From: Pseudidiomarina atlantica
GTDB taxonomy: Bacteria > Pseudomonadota > Gammaproteobacteria > Enterobacterales > Alteromonadaceae
Assembly: GCF_000753735.1 (NCBI RefSeq)
Contig: NZ_JPIN01000001.1
Location: forward strand, 496,001-560,000
Direction: 5' to 3'
DNA: 64,000 nt
A program made the translations under genes and the position numbers. Of the stretch, positions 44,289 to 55,559 are shown in pieces. The first letter of the stretch is position 1, and the number at the start of each line of letters is the position of its first letter. The notes beneath the pieces are model-generated. The model was not told where the DNA came from and did no database searches. It worked only from the letters and a program-made list of their open reading frames with translations.

Positions 44289-46589
44289 CTATTGCAATGG
44301 ATCGCTGTCAAACCACGCGCCATTGGCGGCCGCAAACGGCTGCTCGACGCGCCACTGTTTACCATCAGTTATCACGCTCACTTGGCCACCGCGAGCGGTA
44401 TCAAAGATCGGAATTCTATACTGTTGAAAACGTTCGGTAACTTCGCGGTGGATTTGTCCATAAGGGTTGTTGCGACCGCGGCTCACCAACGCCACTGACG
44501 GTTTAACGTGACGAATGAAATAGCCCTCGGATGAGCTCTTGCTACCATGGTGTGCAATGATCAGTACCTGTGCTTGTAACGGCGCGAGTTCTGCCAACAG
44601 TTGCCGTTCCGCACTGCGTTCGATGTCACCGGTCACGAGCAGGCGGAAATCATCGAACTCCAGCAACACCACACAAGAGTCATTATTCGAATGATTCCCG
44701 ACTGCGCGGCTGCTACGCGGATGCAAGACGCGCCAGTTAACGTCATGCCAGCGGCCACTTTGGCCAGCCACACAAGGGCTTGGATTGGCCCCACCGAACC
44801 ACGCAAGGTGCGGATAAGCCTCACGTAAATACTGCCAGCCACCTTGATGATCGTTGTCAGTATGCGTGATAAGGCCAAGCTCTGGTTGCAAGCGTTGCTG
44901 CCGCAAAAACGGCTGGATAACACGCTCCGCCATACTTAATCCGCCTTGCCACGCAGCGCCGGTATCGATAATGAATGCCTGCTGTTGGCGCTGTAAGACA
45001 ATGGCCGAGCCCTGCTCGACATCGAGCATGTGCACGCGCAATTCGCGCTTAAACGGCAGCTGTTGCTGTATTGCGGACGCCAATAGCAACACCGCCATGG
45101 CTCCAAGCTTGTAGCGCAGGTTCAACGGCACTACCACCACGGCGCAACTCAAGAGCCACCATGGCCATGTCGGTAACTGTTCCGCGGCCAACCATTGCCA
45201 AGGCTGTTGCGCTAACCACTCAAGCAGTGGCCACAGCTGCTCCAATGGCCAAGTCGCTAGTGTAAAAATTGCTGCGGCAACCGCATAAGATCCAAGCACC
45301 GTCGGTAGTAAGCCAACTAAGGCCAGCGGTAACACCCAGAAGCTGACCAACGGCACGATCACTAGGTTGATCACAGCCGCAGCCGTCGATACGCCAGCGA
45401 AGCCAAGCAGCATCACAGGCACAAATAACCAAGTGATAAACCATTCAAAACGCCACAACTCTTTAACCGCTCGAATGCGGCCTTGGTAACGTTGCCAACG
45501 CCAATTGAGTAGCAAAATCACCGCTACCGCACTCACCGATAGCCAAAAACCCATTTGCAGCGGTGCCAAAGGTTCAACTAACACAACCAAACACACCGCA
45601 CGCAAAAATTGCCGCGGCGCTGACACTTTCAGCCCAAGCCAGCGATGCAAAGCAAATACACTAAACATCAATAAAGCGCGCACAGTGGCAATGGCAAAGC
45701 CGGCCAACCAGGCGTACCCGACCGCCGCCACCAATGCGAATGCAGGCGCAAACCGCCACAGGTTAAGGCGCTCGCGGAGTTGGCGCTGGCGTGTGAGCGC
45801 TGCCAAGCCTTGCCAGCACAGCCACAAAGCCGCGCCAGCAACTAAAGATAGGTGTAAGCCAGAGATGGCAATCAGGTGGGCGAGTCCGGTTTGTTGCACG
45901 GTTTGCCAAGTTTCAGTTGCTATCGCAAAACGCTCTCCAAGTAACAGCGCTAACAGGATGTCTGCCTGCGGGTGATTGACTGTAGCGCGTTGTACGTCAG
46001 CGACTAAACTTTGTCGCCAAGTAACACTGCCTCCCACCCTTTGCCCTGACTTTATTGAGCCAAGCACCTGGATACCCTGGCCGACTAAATAGCGATGGTA
46101 AAAGCCGCTACCTTGATTGCGCGTACCTTGTGGATACTTTAAACGGGCCTGCAATCGCCATATTTCACCCGCCTGCGGTAACCGTTGCGGTCCGTCTGCG
46201 TGTGGCTGATACCAATTCAAACGCGCCGTTAAGCCGTCCGCTTGGGGGTCATTATCAATATGCGTTAAACTACCGGTCAACTGCCATGATTCGGGCCGAG
46301 TTGCGACTATCTCGGTAACCTTAAGGGCGATGGGCACAGTGCGCTGTACCCAATCAGTGGTAAGCGCATAACTTTGACTTAAATAGGCGTTGCCAGCGCC
46401 CCATAGAATACCGCACAATACGCACCCAATGAGGGTTACCACAGCGGTCAATGAGCGCACGCTGTGAGCTATAATGAAACAAAGCAAAGCGCTGCCAACT
46501 AGCAATAGAGCGACTTGCCAGGTGAGTACAGCGGTAAAGCTGAACGACAGCAAGTAGCCGCCGAAGAATGTGCACAACCACCGATCCAT
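44289..46589 (-). CDS. comEC: DNA internalization competence protein ComEC/Rec2
   Basis: Inner-membrane channel for uptake of single-stranded DNA in natural transformation, 766 aa. The N-terminal half contains many membrane helices, the central competence domain (SGLHLSLVAGAALWL, FLRAVCLVV) and the C-terminus an MBL-like domain with HTDNDHQGG, SNNDSCVVLL and IAHHGSK. A full-length copy indicates that transformation, or a similar use of ComEC, may be possible. The gene is divergent from the DUF2062 gene. Confidence 0.93.
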   Translation of the reverse strand: MDRWLCTFFGGYLLSFSFTAVLTWQVALLLVGSALLCFIIAHSVRSLTAVVTLIGCVLCGILWGAGNAYLSQSYALTTDWVQRTVPIALKVTEIVATRPESWQLTGSLTHIDNDPQADGLTARLNWYQPHADGPQRLPQAGEIWRLQARLKYPQGTRNQGSGFYHRYLVGQGIQVLGSIKSGQRVGGSVTWRQSLVADVQRATVNHPQADILLALLLGERFAIATETWQTVQQTGLAHLIAISGLHLSLVAGAALWLCWQGLAALTRQRQLRERLNLWRFAPAFALVAAVGYAWLAGFAIATVRALLMFSVFALHRWLGLKVSAPRQFLRAVCLVVLVEPLAPLQMGFWLSVSAVAVILLLNWRWQRYQGRIRAVKELWRFEWFITWLFVPVMLLGFAGVSTAAAVINLVIVPLVSFWVLPLALVGLLPTVLGSYAVAAAIFTLATWPLEQLWPLLEWLAQQPWQWLAAEQLPTWPWWLLSCAVVVVPLNLRYKLGAMAVLLLASAIQQQLPFKRELRVHMLDVEQGSAIVLQRQQQAFIIDTGAAWQGGLSMAERVIQPFLRQQRLQPELGLITHTDNDHQGGWQYLREAYPHLAWFGGANPSPCVAGQSGRWHDVNWRVLHPRSSRAVGNHSNNDSCVVLLEFDDFRLLVTGDIERSAERQLLAELAPLQAQVLIIAHHGSKSSSEGYFIRHVKPSVALVSRGRNNPYGQIHREVTERFQQYRIPIFDTARGGQVSVITDGKQWRVEQPFAAANGAWFDSDPLQ

Positions 46590-46629
46590 GGACGTTGTAC
46601 CTGTAATGGAAAGTAAGAGTTAGTTATCC

Positions 46630-47160
46630 ATGCCAAGAAAATTTATGCAGCGCATCATGCCCAATCATGAGGCGGTGAAAAACAGTCGTAGCCTGAAGGT
46701 GTTTGGTAAGCTATTGCACGACGCCAACTTGTGGCACTTGAACCGGCGCTCAGCTGCTGGTGCTTTTGCAATAGGGCTGTTCTTCGCCTTTATTCCGGTG
46801 CCCTTTCAAATGGTGCTGGCTGCTGCCGCTGCAATACCTTTTCGGGTCAATCTACCGCTTTCAGTAGCGCTGGTCTGGGTATCTAATCCAATCACCATGC
46901 CGCCGTTGTTTTACTTTTGCTATAAAGTGGGAACTTGGCTCATTGGCGCGCCGTCACAACCATTTTATTTTGAATTATCGTGGCAATGGCTTGGCGACAG
47001 TATTACCTCAATTGGTCCAGCTTTCTTACTTGGCTGCCTAATTGTTGGCACTGTTGTCAGTATCGCTGGCTACTTTGTGGTCAGTCTGATGTGGCGCCAG
47101 TCCGTGGTGAATGCGTGGCGCGCACGCACCCACCGCGCTCGCAAAAATCTTAAGCGTTAA
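46630..47160 (+). CDS. DUF2062 family membrane protein
   Basis: A 176-aa protein with three or four membrane helices and the DUF2062 hallmarks (AIGLFFAFIPVPFQM; VWVSNPITMPPLFYF). Function unknown; often found beside comEC and lol genes in Alteromonadales, in this same convergent position with lolE. Eleven bases of its 3' end overlap lolE convergently. Confidence 0.87.
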   Translation: MPRKFMQRIMPNHEAVKNSRSLKVFGKLLHDANLWHLNRRSAAGAFAIGLFFAFIPVPFQMVLAAAAAIPFRVNLPLSVALVWVSNPITMPPLFYFCYKVGTWLIGAPSQPFYFELSWQWLGDSITSIGPAFLLGCLIVGTVVSIAGYFVVSLMWRQSVVNAWRARTHRARKNLKR

Positions 47161-48376
47161 TGGCTTGCACCACATCAATACGGGCAGCCTGCCACGCTGG
47201 ATATAAAGTTGCCAACAAGCTCATTAGCAAACCAACCGCAGCCACCACCAACACATCCCGCCAATCCAGTAGCACTGGGATTTGATTGACAAAATAAACA
47301 TCGCTCGCTAACAAAGTACTGCCGCTCAAACGCTCCAGCGCGTTGAGTAGCAAAGGTAAATTAAGACTCAGCAACACTCCCGCTAACACCCCAGCAAACA
47401 CGCCGAACACACCATTTTGCAGCCCCTGCAGCACAAAAACCTGCATCAAACTGCTGGTACGTAAGCCCATAGTACGCAAGATGCCGATGTGGCGTTGTTT
47501 CTCTTGCACCGTCATCACCAAGGTCGAAACGATATTAAAGCTCGCGACCGCCAGTACCAATATAAGTACTAAGTACATGACCATGCGCACCATTTGAATA
47601 TCGCGATACAAATGGCCTTGTGAACGCATCCAGTGTTCTAAGTAAACATAATCGCGCAGCTGATAACCGATTTCATTGGCCACTCGTTCAGCACTAAATA
47701 GGTCATCAACGGCCAAGGCTACGGTGCTAAAGCCACTGTCTAAGCCAACGAAATCACGCGCCGTGGCAAGATTCACATAAGCTAGTTGATGATCAAATTG
47801 GCCACCAAACTCGAAAGTATCAATCACCGTTAACTGCATTCGTTTAGGTGCCTGAAAACCGCGTTCTGCGGCCACCACAAAGCGAATGCTATCACCGCGC
47901 GCAACCCCAAGCTTTTGCGCTAAGCCACTGCCTAAAATAACAGTGTTCGGTTGCGTCAAGGCTGACCATTGCTGCTCCTTTAAGTAATCCTTGATGGCGT
48001 GCTCCCGTTCCGGATCAAGCCCAGTAACCTGAACTCCGACAAAATCGCGCCCTTGCTGTACCAGTGCTTGAGTGTGAATCAACGGCCAGGCATCGGTCAC
48101 CTCGGGATGATCCGTTGCCAACGCAAAAATCGTTTCAGGGTAGTCTAAACGCCCTTCTACAGCATTGAACTCAACGTGGGGCACCAGTTTCAAAAAGCGC
48201 TCCTGCAGCACTTCCGAGAAGCCATTCATCACGCTCAGGCCGGTAATAAAGACCATACAGCCGAGTGCGATACCCGACGTTGACGAGGCCGAGATAAACG
48301 ATAGAAAGCGACTGCGTTCGCGTCCGCGGCGAAAGCGACGTGCAAGCTGCCAGGCAAGACGCCATTGACCTAGCAT
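47150..48376 (-). CDS. lolE: Lipoprotein-releasing ABC permease (LolE-type)
   Basis: Inner-membrane subunit of LolCDE, which extracts outer-membrane lipoproteins and passes them to LolA. The 408-aa protein has one N-terminal helix with [17 protein letters not shown], a periplasmic domain, and three C-terminal helices with the FtsX-like region. It is the third gene of the lolCDE operon and overlaps lolD by seven bases; assigned LolE by position. Confidence 0.9.
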   Translation of the reverse strand: MLGQWRLAWQLARRFRRGRERSRFLSFISASSTSGIALGCMVFITGLSVMNGFSEVLQERFLKLVPHVEFNAVEGRLDYPETIFALATDHPEVTDAWPLIHTQALVQQGRDFVGVQVTGLDPEREHAIKDYLKEQQWSALTQPNTVILGSGLAQKLGVARGDSIRFVVAAERGFQAPKRMQLTVIDTFEFGGQFDHQLAYVNLATARDFVGLDSGFSTVALAVDDLFSAERVANEIGYQLRDYVYLEHWMRSQGHLYRDIQMVRMVMYLVLILVLAVASFNIVSTLVMTVQEKQRHIGILRTMGLRTSSLMQVFVLQGLQNGVFGVFAGVLAGVLLSLNLPLLLNALERLSGSTLLASDVYFVNQIPVLLDWRDVLVVAAVGLLMSLLATLYPAWQAARIDVVQAINA

Positions 48377-49077
48377 GCTGCGCTCTCAGTCTGATTTGGC
48401 GGCACCAACTGACCATGGTGTAACTGCACCCGATGCGGTAATTGCTGTGCCAGTTGCGTGTCATGCGTGACAATAACAAAGCAGGTTTGCAACTCACGGT
48501 TCAGCTCTAACATCAACGCCATCACTTGCCCCGCCGTTGTATCATCTAGGTTGCCAGTGGGTTCGTCAGCCAGCACTAAACGTGGCTTATTCACAAGTGC
48601 TCGCGCGATTGCCACGCGCTGCCGCTCACCGCCTGAGAGCTCGGCAGGTCGATGTTGTGCGCGCGCTGCTAACCCTACTCGCTCTAACAACTCTGCCGCC
48701 TGTTGCTCGGCTTGTGATTTGGCAACCCCCTGAATCAGTAACGGCATACTGACATTTTCGAGCGCGTTAAATTCAGGTAATAAGTGGTGAAACTGATAGA
48801 TAAAACCCAGCTGACGATTGCGCCAATCAGCCAACGCCCGAGTCGACAACGAAGTGAGATCACGGCCTTGAAACAGTATCTGCCCAGAAGTAGGCCGATC
48901 GAGGCCGCCCATACAGTGCAGCAAAGTACTTTTACCTGAGCCAGAACTACCAACGATAGCCCATAACTCACCCGCACGAAGTTGTAAGTCGACACCTTGC
49001 AAAACATGCAAATCACGCTGACCATCACGGTAGGATTTGCTTACCTGCCGACATTCTAATAACACCTCGGTCGTCAT
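48370..49077 (-). CDS. lolD: Lipoprotein-releasing ABC ATPase LolD
   Basis: ATPase of LolCDE, 235 aa. It has Walker [11 protein letters not shown]-loop [12 protein letters not shown] (LolD-type), signature [15 protein letters not shown] and Walker [13 protein letters not shown]. Located between the two permease genes, two bases after lolC and overlapping lolE by seven bases, so the three are one operon. Confidence 0.96.
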   Translation of the reverse strand: MTTEVLLECRQVSKSYRDGQRDLHVLQGVDLQLRAGELWAIVGSSGSGKSTLLHCMGGLDRPTSGQILFQGRDLTSLSTRALADWRNRQLGFIYQFHHLLPEFNALENVSMPLLIQGVAKSQAEQQAAELLERVGLAARAQHRPAELSGGERQRVAIARALVNKPRLVLADEPTGNLDDTTAGQVMALMLELNRELQTCFVIVTHDTQLAQQLPHRVQLHHGQLVPPNQTESAAC

Positions 49078-49079
49078 GT

Positions 49080-50312
49080 TTATTCATACCTCAAAGCTTG
49101 TGCCGGTAAAATGCGACTGGCTTGCCACGCCGGGAATAAAGTTGCGATAAAGGTCAGGCCAAGCGCGGCCAACACAGTGCCTAAAATCTGCAACGGTGCC
49201 ATCACCACAGGTAATCCAGTTGGTCCAGCAAAACTCATATCTACACCAAAGCCAGTCAGTAGTGGGTTCAAGAAATGCGTTGTCAGCACTCCCAACAGCA
49301 AACCTAGAACTGCGCCAAGGGTGCCAGTAAACATGCCCTGTAACACGACCATGCTGCGCACCCGCTGTGGTGCAAGTCCCATGGTCTGTAAAATCGCAAT
49401 ATCGGCGCGTTTGTCTTGCACCATCATCATCAACGATGACACGATATTAAAGGCTGCGACCGCAATAATAAGTCCCAGCATCAGATTGACCATGCGCTTT
49501 TCCATACTCACGGCATCAAATAAGTGTCCGTAGCTCTGCTGCCAACTGGTCACTTGCAAAGGTTCTGCCACTTCACTAGTCAACTCATCAGCTGCGGCTA
49601 GAGCTGCAAACGGGTCGTCAAAGTAATAGCGTAACCCAGATACTTGGCCTTCTGCCATCCGCAATATCCGTGCGAGATCGGCTCCATGCATGACCAATAA
49701 ATGCTGATCGGCCTCTGATTGCATTCTCACCACTGCAGTCACTGTCACTAATCGTTGTGCGGGAACCAGGCCCAGTGGCGTGTAGATGCCACCACCTGCG
49801 GCGATCAAGCGCAGCTGTTGCCCCGGCCAAATATTCAATTGCTGCGCCAGTGCATACCCGAGCACTACGTTAAAAGTGCCAGCTTCGAGCTGCAATTGGC
49901 CCGCTTCCAAGTGCTGCTGTAACGGCTGTAATTGCACATCGCTGCCGTCCACGTCGGGAAAAATACCCTGCACTTGCACCGCTTGTAGCCGTTGCTCGCT
50001 TTGGATAACGCCGGCAGTGGTCACTTCTGGAACTAGGGCACGCGCCCCTGTCAACACTGGCAAACTATCTGCCACTTGCTGCCAATTATCTAACCCTTGC
50101 TCATCACTGACTTGTAACTGTGGCACAACCGTTAAAATGCGTTGTTTTAATTCGGCTTCAAAACCATTCATCACCGAACCAACAATGATCAAAGCCGCGA
50201 CGCCGACCACAATCCCGACCAACGACACGCGCTGGATAAAACGCGTAAAGCGCTGACCATAACGGGCGCGGCTATAGCGATAACTCAAAAATAAAGTGAC
50301 GGATTGCGACAT
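49080..50312 (-). CDS. lolC: Lipoprotein-releasing ABC permease (LolC-type)
   Basis: First gene of the lol operon, 410 aa. It has four membrane helices and the FtsX/MacB-like C-terminal domain. The start [21 protein letters not shown] leads into the first helix with [14 protein letters not shown]. It is similar in size to the other permease but diverged. Called LolC from its place before lolD; LolC is the subunit that contacts LolA. Divergent from mfd with 129 bases between. Confidence 0.9.
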   Translation of the reverse strand: MSQSVTLFLSYRYSRARYGQRFTRFIQRVSLVGIVVGVAALIIVGSVMNGFEAELKQRILTVVPQLQVSDEQGLDNWQQVADSLPVLTGARALVPEVTTAGVIQSEQRLQAVQVQGIFPDVDGSDVQLQPLQQHLEAGQLQLEAGTFNVVLGYALAQQLNIWPGQQLRLIAAGGGIYTPLGLVPAQRLVTVTAVVRMQSEADQHLLVMHGADLARILRMAEGQVSGLRYYFDDPFAALAAADELTSEVAEPLQVTSWQQSYGHLFDAVSMEKRMVNLMLGLIIAVAAFNIVSSLMMMVQDKRADIAILQTMGLAPQRVRSMVVLQGMFTGTLGAVLGLLLGVLTTHFLNPLLTGFGVDMSFAGPTGLPVVMAPLQILGTVLAALGLTFIATLFPAWQASRILPAQALRYE

Positions 50313-50441
50313 AAGCTTGGTGTCTAGCGCTCAACTATTGGTTTGGGGTTGCGCTGCAAGCATAAAGAAATATGCGCACTGATCCAAGTAACAGTTTCAG
50401 GTATACTTTCAGCCACTTGAGTAGTTAACAAAGTGGACCTT

Positions 50442-53400
50442 ATGAGCAAGGCATCGATTCTAACGCCACCACGCCCCACATCAGCAAAACAGGACCTTAC
50501 CTGGCAAGGACTCGCCGGTAGTAGTGCAGCACTCGCGCTGGCACGGCTGATTGACCAACATGAACGGCCGTTACTGATTGTTATGCCCGACGCGCCGCAA
50601 GCCCATCGTTTAGAGCAAGAAATTAGGTATTTAAGCGCCAAAGGAGAGCGCGTAATGGTGTTTCCTGATTGGGAAACCCTGCCTTACGATAGCTTCTCGC
50701 CGCACCAAGATATTATTTCTGAGCGCTTGAGCGTATTGGCAAAACTACCCAGCATGCAAGATGGCGCATTGATTGTCTCAATCAATACCTTACTGCATCG
50801 TATCGCTCCCACCGACTATGTGAGTGGACAGGCGCTGCAAGTCGACAAAGGTCAACAATTAGATGGCCACCGTTTGCGTCAACGGCTGGAACGCGCCGGC
50901 TATCGCCATGTTGATCAGGTCATGGAGCATGGTGAGTTTTGCGCCCGTGGCTCGCTGCTTGATTTATTCCCGATGGGCAGTGAAGTGCCTTATCGCATTG
51001 ACTTTTTCGACGATGAAGTGGACTCAATTCGCACCTTCGACGTTGATACGCAGCTCTCCGCAGGTGAAGTCGAACGTATAAACTTGCTGCCTGCTCATGA
51101 GTTTCCGATCACCCCTACCGCGATTGAAGGTTTTCGTGGCCGTTATCGAGAACTCTTTGAAGCTGCTAACGAACGCGACTCGATTTATTACCAAGTCTCA
51201 CAAGGCCAGTTACCTGGCGGTATCGAGTACTACTTGCCGCTGTTTTTCGAGCACACCGCAAGCTTATTCGATTACTTACCCGATGATGCCTTACTTGTTA
51301 CTTTTGGCGACTTACAAGGTAGTCTCGACCATTTGTGGCACGATATTGAACAACGTTACGAGCAACGCCGTTACGACCGTCTCCGGCCCTTATTGCCACC
51401 AACGCAGCTATTCTTGCCAGTCGATCAGATTCATCACCACTTCAAGCAATTGCCACGCGTGCGCGCCTTCGTTCCAGACGATAAAGCTCAGCCAGGGCCG
51501 CGCGTCTTCAACACCGAAGTTATTGGTGAAATTGCCCTTAATCATCAATTAAAAGACCCGTTGCAGGCATTACGACAACGTCTAGCAGCCTTACATCAAG
51601 CCAAGTATCGCGTGTTGTTCGTCGCTGAAACTGCCGGGCGCCGTGAATCATTACGTGACACCCTAGCGCCACTCAAACTCGATTTGCATGAGCTGCAGCA
51701 CTTCAGTGACATCGACAACTTTACCGGCAGCAACGCGCTGATTGTCGCGCCGTTGGTGAACTCGTTTGTTGCCATCGATGCCAAACTAGCGGTCATCACC
51801 GAAACTGAGCTGCTTGGCAATCGTATTCAACAGCGCCGTCGACGTGATCAAAAGGCGACGGTTTCAACCGAAAATATGGTGCGCAATCTAGCCGAACTGC
51901 GCATTGGCCAGCCAGTGGTACACATTGACCATGGCGTGGGCCGCTATCAAGGATTACAAACCCTAGAAGCTGGCGGCATGACTACCGAGTTTGTCACCAT
52001 TGAATACGCTAATGAGAGTAAACTGTACGTTCCCGTAGCATCGCTGCACTTGCTATCACGTTACAGTGGCGGTGAAGAAGCGCATGCGCCGCTGCACAAG
52101 CTCGGCAACGATACTTGGGAACGCGCCAAACGCAAAGCCGCCGAGAAGATCCGCGATGTCGCGGCCGAACTTCTTGATGTATATGCCCGTCGGGAAGCCA
52201 AGCCAGGCTATGCCTTCAAACTTGATCAAGAGGATTACCAACGCTTTGCCAATAGTTTTCCGTTCGAAGAAACCGATGACCAGTTACAAGCCATCGATGC
52301 GGTCTTGAGCGATATGCAAGTAGCCAGTGCCATGGACCGATTGGTGTGTGGTGACGTTGGCTTTGGTAAAACTGAAGTAGCAATGCGCGCCGCTTTTGTT
52401 GCGGTCAACGACAACAAGCAAGTTGCAGTATTAGTGCCAACAACCCTGCTCGCACAGCAACATTACGAAAACTTTAAAGACCGTTTTGCCGACTGGCCAG
52501 TGCGGATTGAGGTGCTTTCACGCTTTAACACCAGTAAACAAACCACGCAGATTTTGGCCGACATCAAAGCCGGTAAGGTCGACATCGTCGTAGGTACGCA
52601 CAAACTCTTACAAGGCACCGTTAAATTTGCCGATCTCGGCCTGTTGATCGTTGATGAAGAGCACCGTTTTGGCGTGCGGCAAAAAGAAGCGATTAAACGC
52701 TTGCGCAGTGACGTTGATATTTTGACGCTGACCGCCACCCCGATTCCGCGAACGTTGAATATGGCCATGCACGGCGTGCGCGACTTATCGATTATTGCCA
52801 CGCCTCCAGCGCGTCGGTTGGCGGTGAAGACCTTCGTCCGTGAATACGATAAGCCGACCATTCGTGAGGCGGTCCTGCGTGAAATTTTACGCGGTGGCCA
52901 AGTGTATTTCTTGCACAATAATGTCGAAACGATTGAAAAAACCGCACGTGAGCTTACCGAACTGGTGCCAGAGGCGCGGGTAACCGTAGCCCACGGACAA
53001 ATGCGTGAACGTGAACTCGAACGCATTATGTCCGATTTCTATCATCAACGTTTTAACGTGCTGGTGTGCACCACTATTATCGAAACCGGTATCGATGTAC
53101 CGACCGCCAATACCATCATCATGGACCGTGCCGATCATCTTGGCCTCGCCCAAATGCACCAGTTGCGTGGGCGCGTCGGCCGCTCACATCACCAAGCCTA
53201 TGCTTATCTGCTGACACCGCACCCAAAGCGCATGACCAAAGATGCCTTGAAGCGACTCGAAGCGATATCCCAGCTCGAAGATTTGGGTGCTGGCTTTATG
53301 CTGGCCACCCATGACCTTGAAATCCGTGGCGCCGGTGAACTGCTGGGTGAAGAACAAAGTGGTCAAATTGAAACTATCGGCTTTACCTTGTACATGGACA

Positions 53401-53918
53401 TGCTTGAACAAGCAGTTACCGCCTTGCGCGAAGGTAAAGAACCGGCCCTTGATAGCTTGCTACAGCAACGCTGTGAGATTGATTTACGGGTACCTGCGCT
53501 GTTGCCGGAGACCTACATCGCTGATGTTACGCTGCGCCTGAGCCTCTACAAACGGATTGCCAGCTCGGAGAACAGCGAGGAAATTCGTGCCCTCAAGGTG
53601 GAAATGATCGACCGCTTTGGGCTGCTGCCCGATGCCGCACAAAATCTGATGCTAGTCACGGAATTGCGTAACCGTGCTGAGCAATTAGGCATTCGCAAAA
53701 TCGACGGTGGCCCGCAGGGGATCACCATCGAATTTGGTGAGAAAACCAAAGTCAGTCCGGTTTATTTGATTCAATTGATACAATCGGCACCGAACCAATA
53801 CAAACTTGAAGGGCCTAACCGTTTACGAATTCTTACCAAAATCAACGATACTCAAGGTCGTTTGAAACTGGTAGAGTCACTTATTGATGAATTCGCCGAG
53901 CGAAAGGATGAGAAATGA
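50442..53918 (+). CDS. mfd: Transcription-repair coupling factor Mfd
   Basis: Removes RNA polymerase stalled at DNA lesions and recruits UvrA. The 1158-aa protein (E. coli 1148) has the UvrB-like N-terminus, the RNA-polymerase-interaction domain (near 485-560, HIDHGVGRYQGL), the translocation domains with Walker A GDVGFGKTEVA, DEEH (IVDEEHRFGV), TATPIPRTLNMA and the TRG motif region QLRGRVGRS. ATG 50442 is preferred to GTG 50433. It overlaps csiV by four bases (ATGA). Confidence 0.97.
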   Translation: MSKASILTPPRPTSAKQDLTWQGLAGSSAALALARLIDQHERPLLIVMPDAPQAHRLEQEIRYLSAKGERVMVFPDWETLPYDSFSPHQDIISERLSVLAKLPSMQDGALIVSINTLLHRIAPTDYVSGQALQVDKGQQLDGHRLRQRLERAGYRHVDQVMEHGEFCARGSLLDLFPMGSEVPYRIDFFDDEVDSIRTFDVDTQLSAGEVERINLLPAHEFPITPTAIEGFRGRYRELFEAANERDSIYYQVSQGQLPGGIEYYLPLFFEHTASLFDYLPDDALLVTFGDLQGSLDHLWHDIEQRYEQRRYDRLRPLLPPTQLFLPVDQIHHHFKQLPRVRAFVPDDKAQPGPRVFNTEVIGEIALNHQLKDPLQALRQRLAALHQAKYRVLFVAETAGRRESLRDTLAPLKLDLHELQHFSDIDNFTGSNALIVAPLVNSFVAIDAKLAVITETELLGNRIQQRRRRDQKATVSTENMVRNLAELRIGQPVVHIDHGVGRYQGLQTLEAGGMTTEFVTIEYANESKLYVPVASLHLLSRYSGGEEAHAPLHKLGNDTWERAKRKAAEKIRDVAAELLDVYARREAKPGYAFKLDQEDYQRFANSFPFEETDDQLQAIDAVLSDMQVASAMDRLVCGDVGFGKTEVAMRAAFVAVNDNKQVAVLVPTTLLAQQHYENFKDRFADWPVRIEVLSRFNTSKQTTQILADIKAGKVDIVVGTHKLLQGTVKFADLGLLIVDEEHRFGVRQKEAIKRLRSDVDILTLTATPIPRTLNMAMHGVRDLSIIATPPARRLAVKTFVREYDKPTIREAVLREILRGGQVYFLHNNVETIEKTARELTELVPEARVTVAHGQMRERELERIMSDFYHQRFNVLVCTTIIETGIDVPTANTIIMDRADHLGLAQMHQLRGRVGRSHHQAYAYLLTPHPKRMTKDALKRLEAISQLEDLGAGFMLATHDLEIRGAGELLGEEQSGQIETIGFTLYMDMLEQAVTALREGKEPALDSLLQQRCEIDLRVPALLPETYIADVTLRLSLYKRIASSENSEEIRALKVEMIDRFGLLPDAAQNLMLVTELRNRAEQLGIRKIDGGPQGITIEFGEKTKVSPVYLIQLIQSAPNQYKLEGPNRLRILTKINDTQGRLKLVESLIDEFAERKDEK

Positions 53919-55045
53919 CGCAGGGCTGGTACCGAAAACCTATAGCAACAGCAGCACTAGCTGGTTGGCTTGCCGTTAGCAGTTTTACCCAAGTCGCCAA
54001 GGCGCAACAGTTACCGGAGCAGGATCTATGGCGTTGGTTTGAAGTCGAAGTTTTAGTGTTTGCCCACCGCGATGCTGGCGACACCGTTGAGTCTTTCCCG
54101 TGGCAAGGGCCGCAACGCTATCAGGACTATGTTTACAATCCGTTGCCTAGCGTATTCGTACCTGACATCACCGCACTCTTGGCTGATCTACCAGAGTGCG
54201 CAACGCCCACCGTTATCCCAGAGTTCAATCGCGAACGCTTATTGTGCGCCGCGCCCTGGGAACTGGATCCCTGGTTACCGATGAACTGGCAACGGCAAGA
54301 ACGCATGCTGAGAGAATTGGCAGCAGCACCAGCCGATGTTATCAATGGTCCTGGTGGCGAGGTTAAGAATGCTGCGGCGCCGTTTCTTGCGCCGGCATCG
54401 CAACTCGAATTGAGCGAAACACGCCAGCAATTAGTGCGCCGCGGAACCGGCACCCCACTTTTGCATTTAAGCTGGTATCAACCGGTATTTGGCGCCGATG
54501 ATGAATACAAAGTTCGACTTTTCGGTGGGCGCAATTTTGCCGATGAATTTTCACTTGCAGGTTATGCCCTTCCCGATGAACAAGCCAAGCTGACTGCACT
54601 TAGTACCAGCGAGGAAAAGCCAGAGCTAGGTCTCGCGGAACGCCTGCAACAATTGGCCGAACTGCAACGCACCGCACAATTCAATTTCAGTGCGGCGGCA
54701 AAAGATGAACCCTTAGCGGCGCCCAGCGCCAGTCAACTTGAAACGCCAACAACTCCCCTTTGGCAGCTCGATGGCACTATGCATATTTACCTTGTCGGAA
54801 ATTACCTGCATATCGACAGTGATCTTGAGTTACGTGAGCCTACAGCGGTTGATTGGCAACCTGCAGATTTGACTGCACAAGCAGATCTTGCGCTCGAGCC
54901 ACTCACCAACAAACGCTTTTTACGTAGCTTTAAGCTGGACCAGTTGCGCCGCGTGATCAGTCACGAAACCCATTATTTTGATCATCCAAAATTGGGTGTC
55001 GTGGTGCAAATACGCCGCACTGATTTGTCCGCGCGACGCTATTAG
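53915..55045 (+). CDS. csiV: CsiV family protein
   Basis: A 376-aa protein with a signal peptide (about residues 1-30, ending AKAQQ) and the CsiV pattern WFEVEVLVFAHRD, followed by a Pro/Ala-rich middle and a C-terminal region with MHIYLVGNYLHIDSDLEL and PKLGVVVQIRR. CsiV was described in Vibrio cholerae as a periplasmic peptidoglycan-binding protein tied to activity of D-amino-acid-sensitive cell-wall synthases; it is usually next to mfd. Coupled to mfd by a four-base overlap. Confidence 0.88.
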   Translation: MTQGWYRKPIATAALAGWLAVSSFTQVAKAQQLPEQDLWRWFEVEVLVFAHRDAGDTVESFPWQGPQRYQDYVYNPLPSVFVPDITALLADLPECATPTVIPEFNRERLLCAAPWELDPWLPMNWQRQERMLRELAAAPADVINGPGGEVKNAAAPFLAPASQLELSETRQQLVRRGTGTPLLHLSWYQPVFGADDEYKVRLFGGRNFADEFSLAGYALPDEQAKLTALSTSEEKPELGLAERLQQLAELQRTAQFNFSAAAKDEPLAAPSASQLETPTTPLWQLDGTMHIYLVGNYLHIDSDLELREPTAVDWQPADLTAQADLALEPLTNKRFLRSFKLDQLRRVISHETHYFDHPKLGVVVQIRRTDLSARRY

Positions 55046-55064
55046 GAACCATTGGGGAATTATT

Positions 55065-55559
55065 ATGGAAAAGTACGAGGAGTTGTTGCTGGCCTTACGC
55101 AAAGTCATCCGCGCAACCGATCTCTATTCCAAACAGCTGAATAAATTAACTGGACTTACCGCGCCGCAATTGCTGATTCTACGCGAGGTTGCCGCAGCGC
55201 CAGAAGGTATTACCGCTAGTGCGGTAGCGCAGAATATTACGCTCAGCCCTGCCACCGTGAGTAATGTTATTGATCGATTGGAGCATCGCGAGCTAATTCA
55301 TCGCGAACGTAGCACTGAAGATCGACGTCGCGTGGTACTGTCGCTCACTCCGCGGGGGGCAGAACGGCTCGCCGCCGCGCCGAAACCATTGCAAGAAGAC
55401 TTTATTCGAAAATTTCAGGGGCTGGCCGATTGGGAACAATCTCAGTTGCTAGCTGCTATGCAGCGTATTGCTGCGATGATGGACGCGGAACACATTGACG
55501 CCGCCGATGTATTAGAAGTAGGAAGCTATGCACAACAACAACTCCACCGTGATTCATAA
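55065..55559 (+). CDS. MarR-family transcriptional regulator
   Basis: A 164-aa winged-helix regulator. The HTH covers residues about 40-100 (TASAVAQNITLSPATVSNVIDRLEHRELI) with the wing STEDRRRVVLSLTP. ATG 55065 is chosen because GGGG lies ten bases upstream and the N-terminal helix is typical; the frame is open further 5' only within csiV. The nuclease gene starts inside its 3' end (32-base overlap), so the two are linked. Ligand unknown. Confidence 0.88.
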   Translation: MEKYEELLLALRKVIRATDLYSKQLNKLTGLTAPQLLILREVAAAPEGITASAVAQNITLSPATVSNVIDRLEHRELIHRERSTEDRRRVVLSLTPRGAERLAAAPKPLQEDFIRKFQGLADWEQSQLLAAMQRIAAMMDAEHIDAADVLEVGSYAQQQLHRDS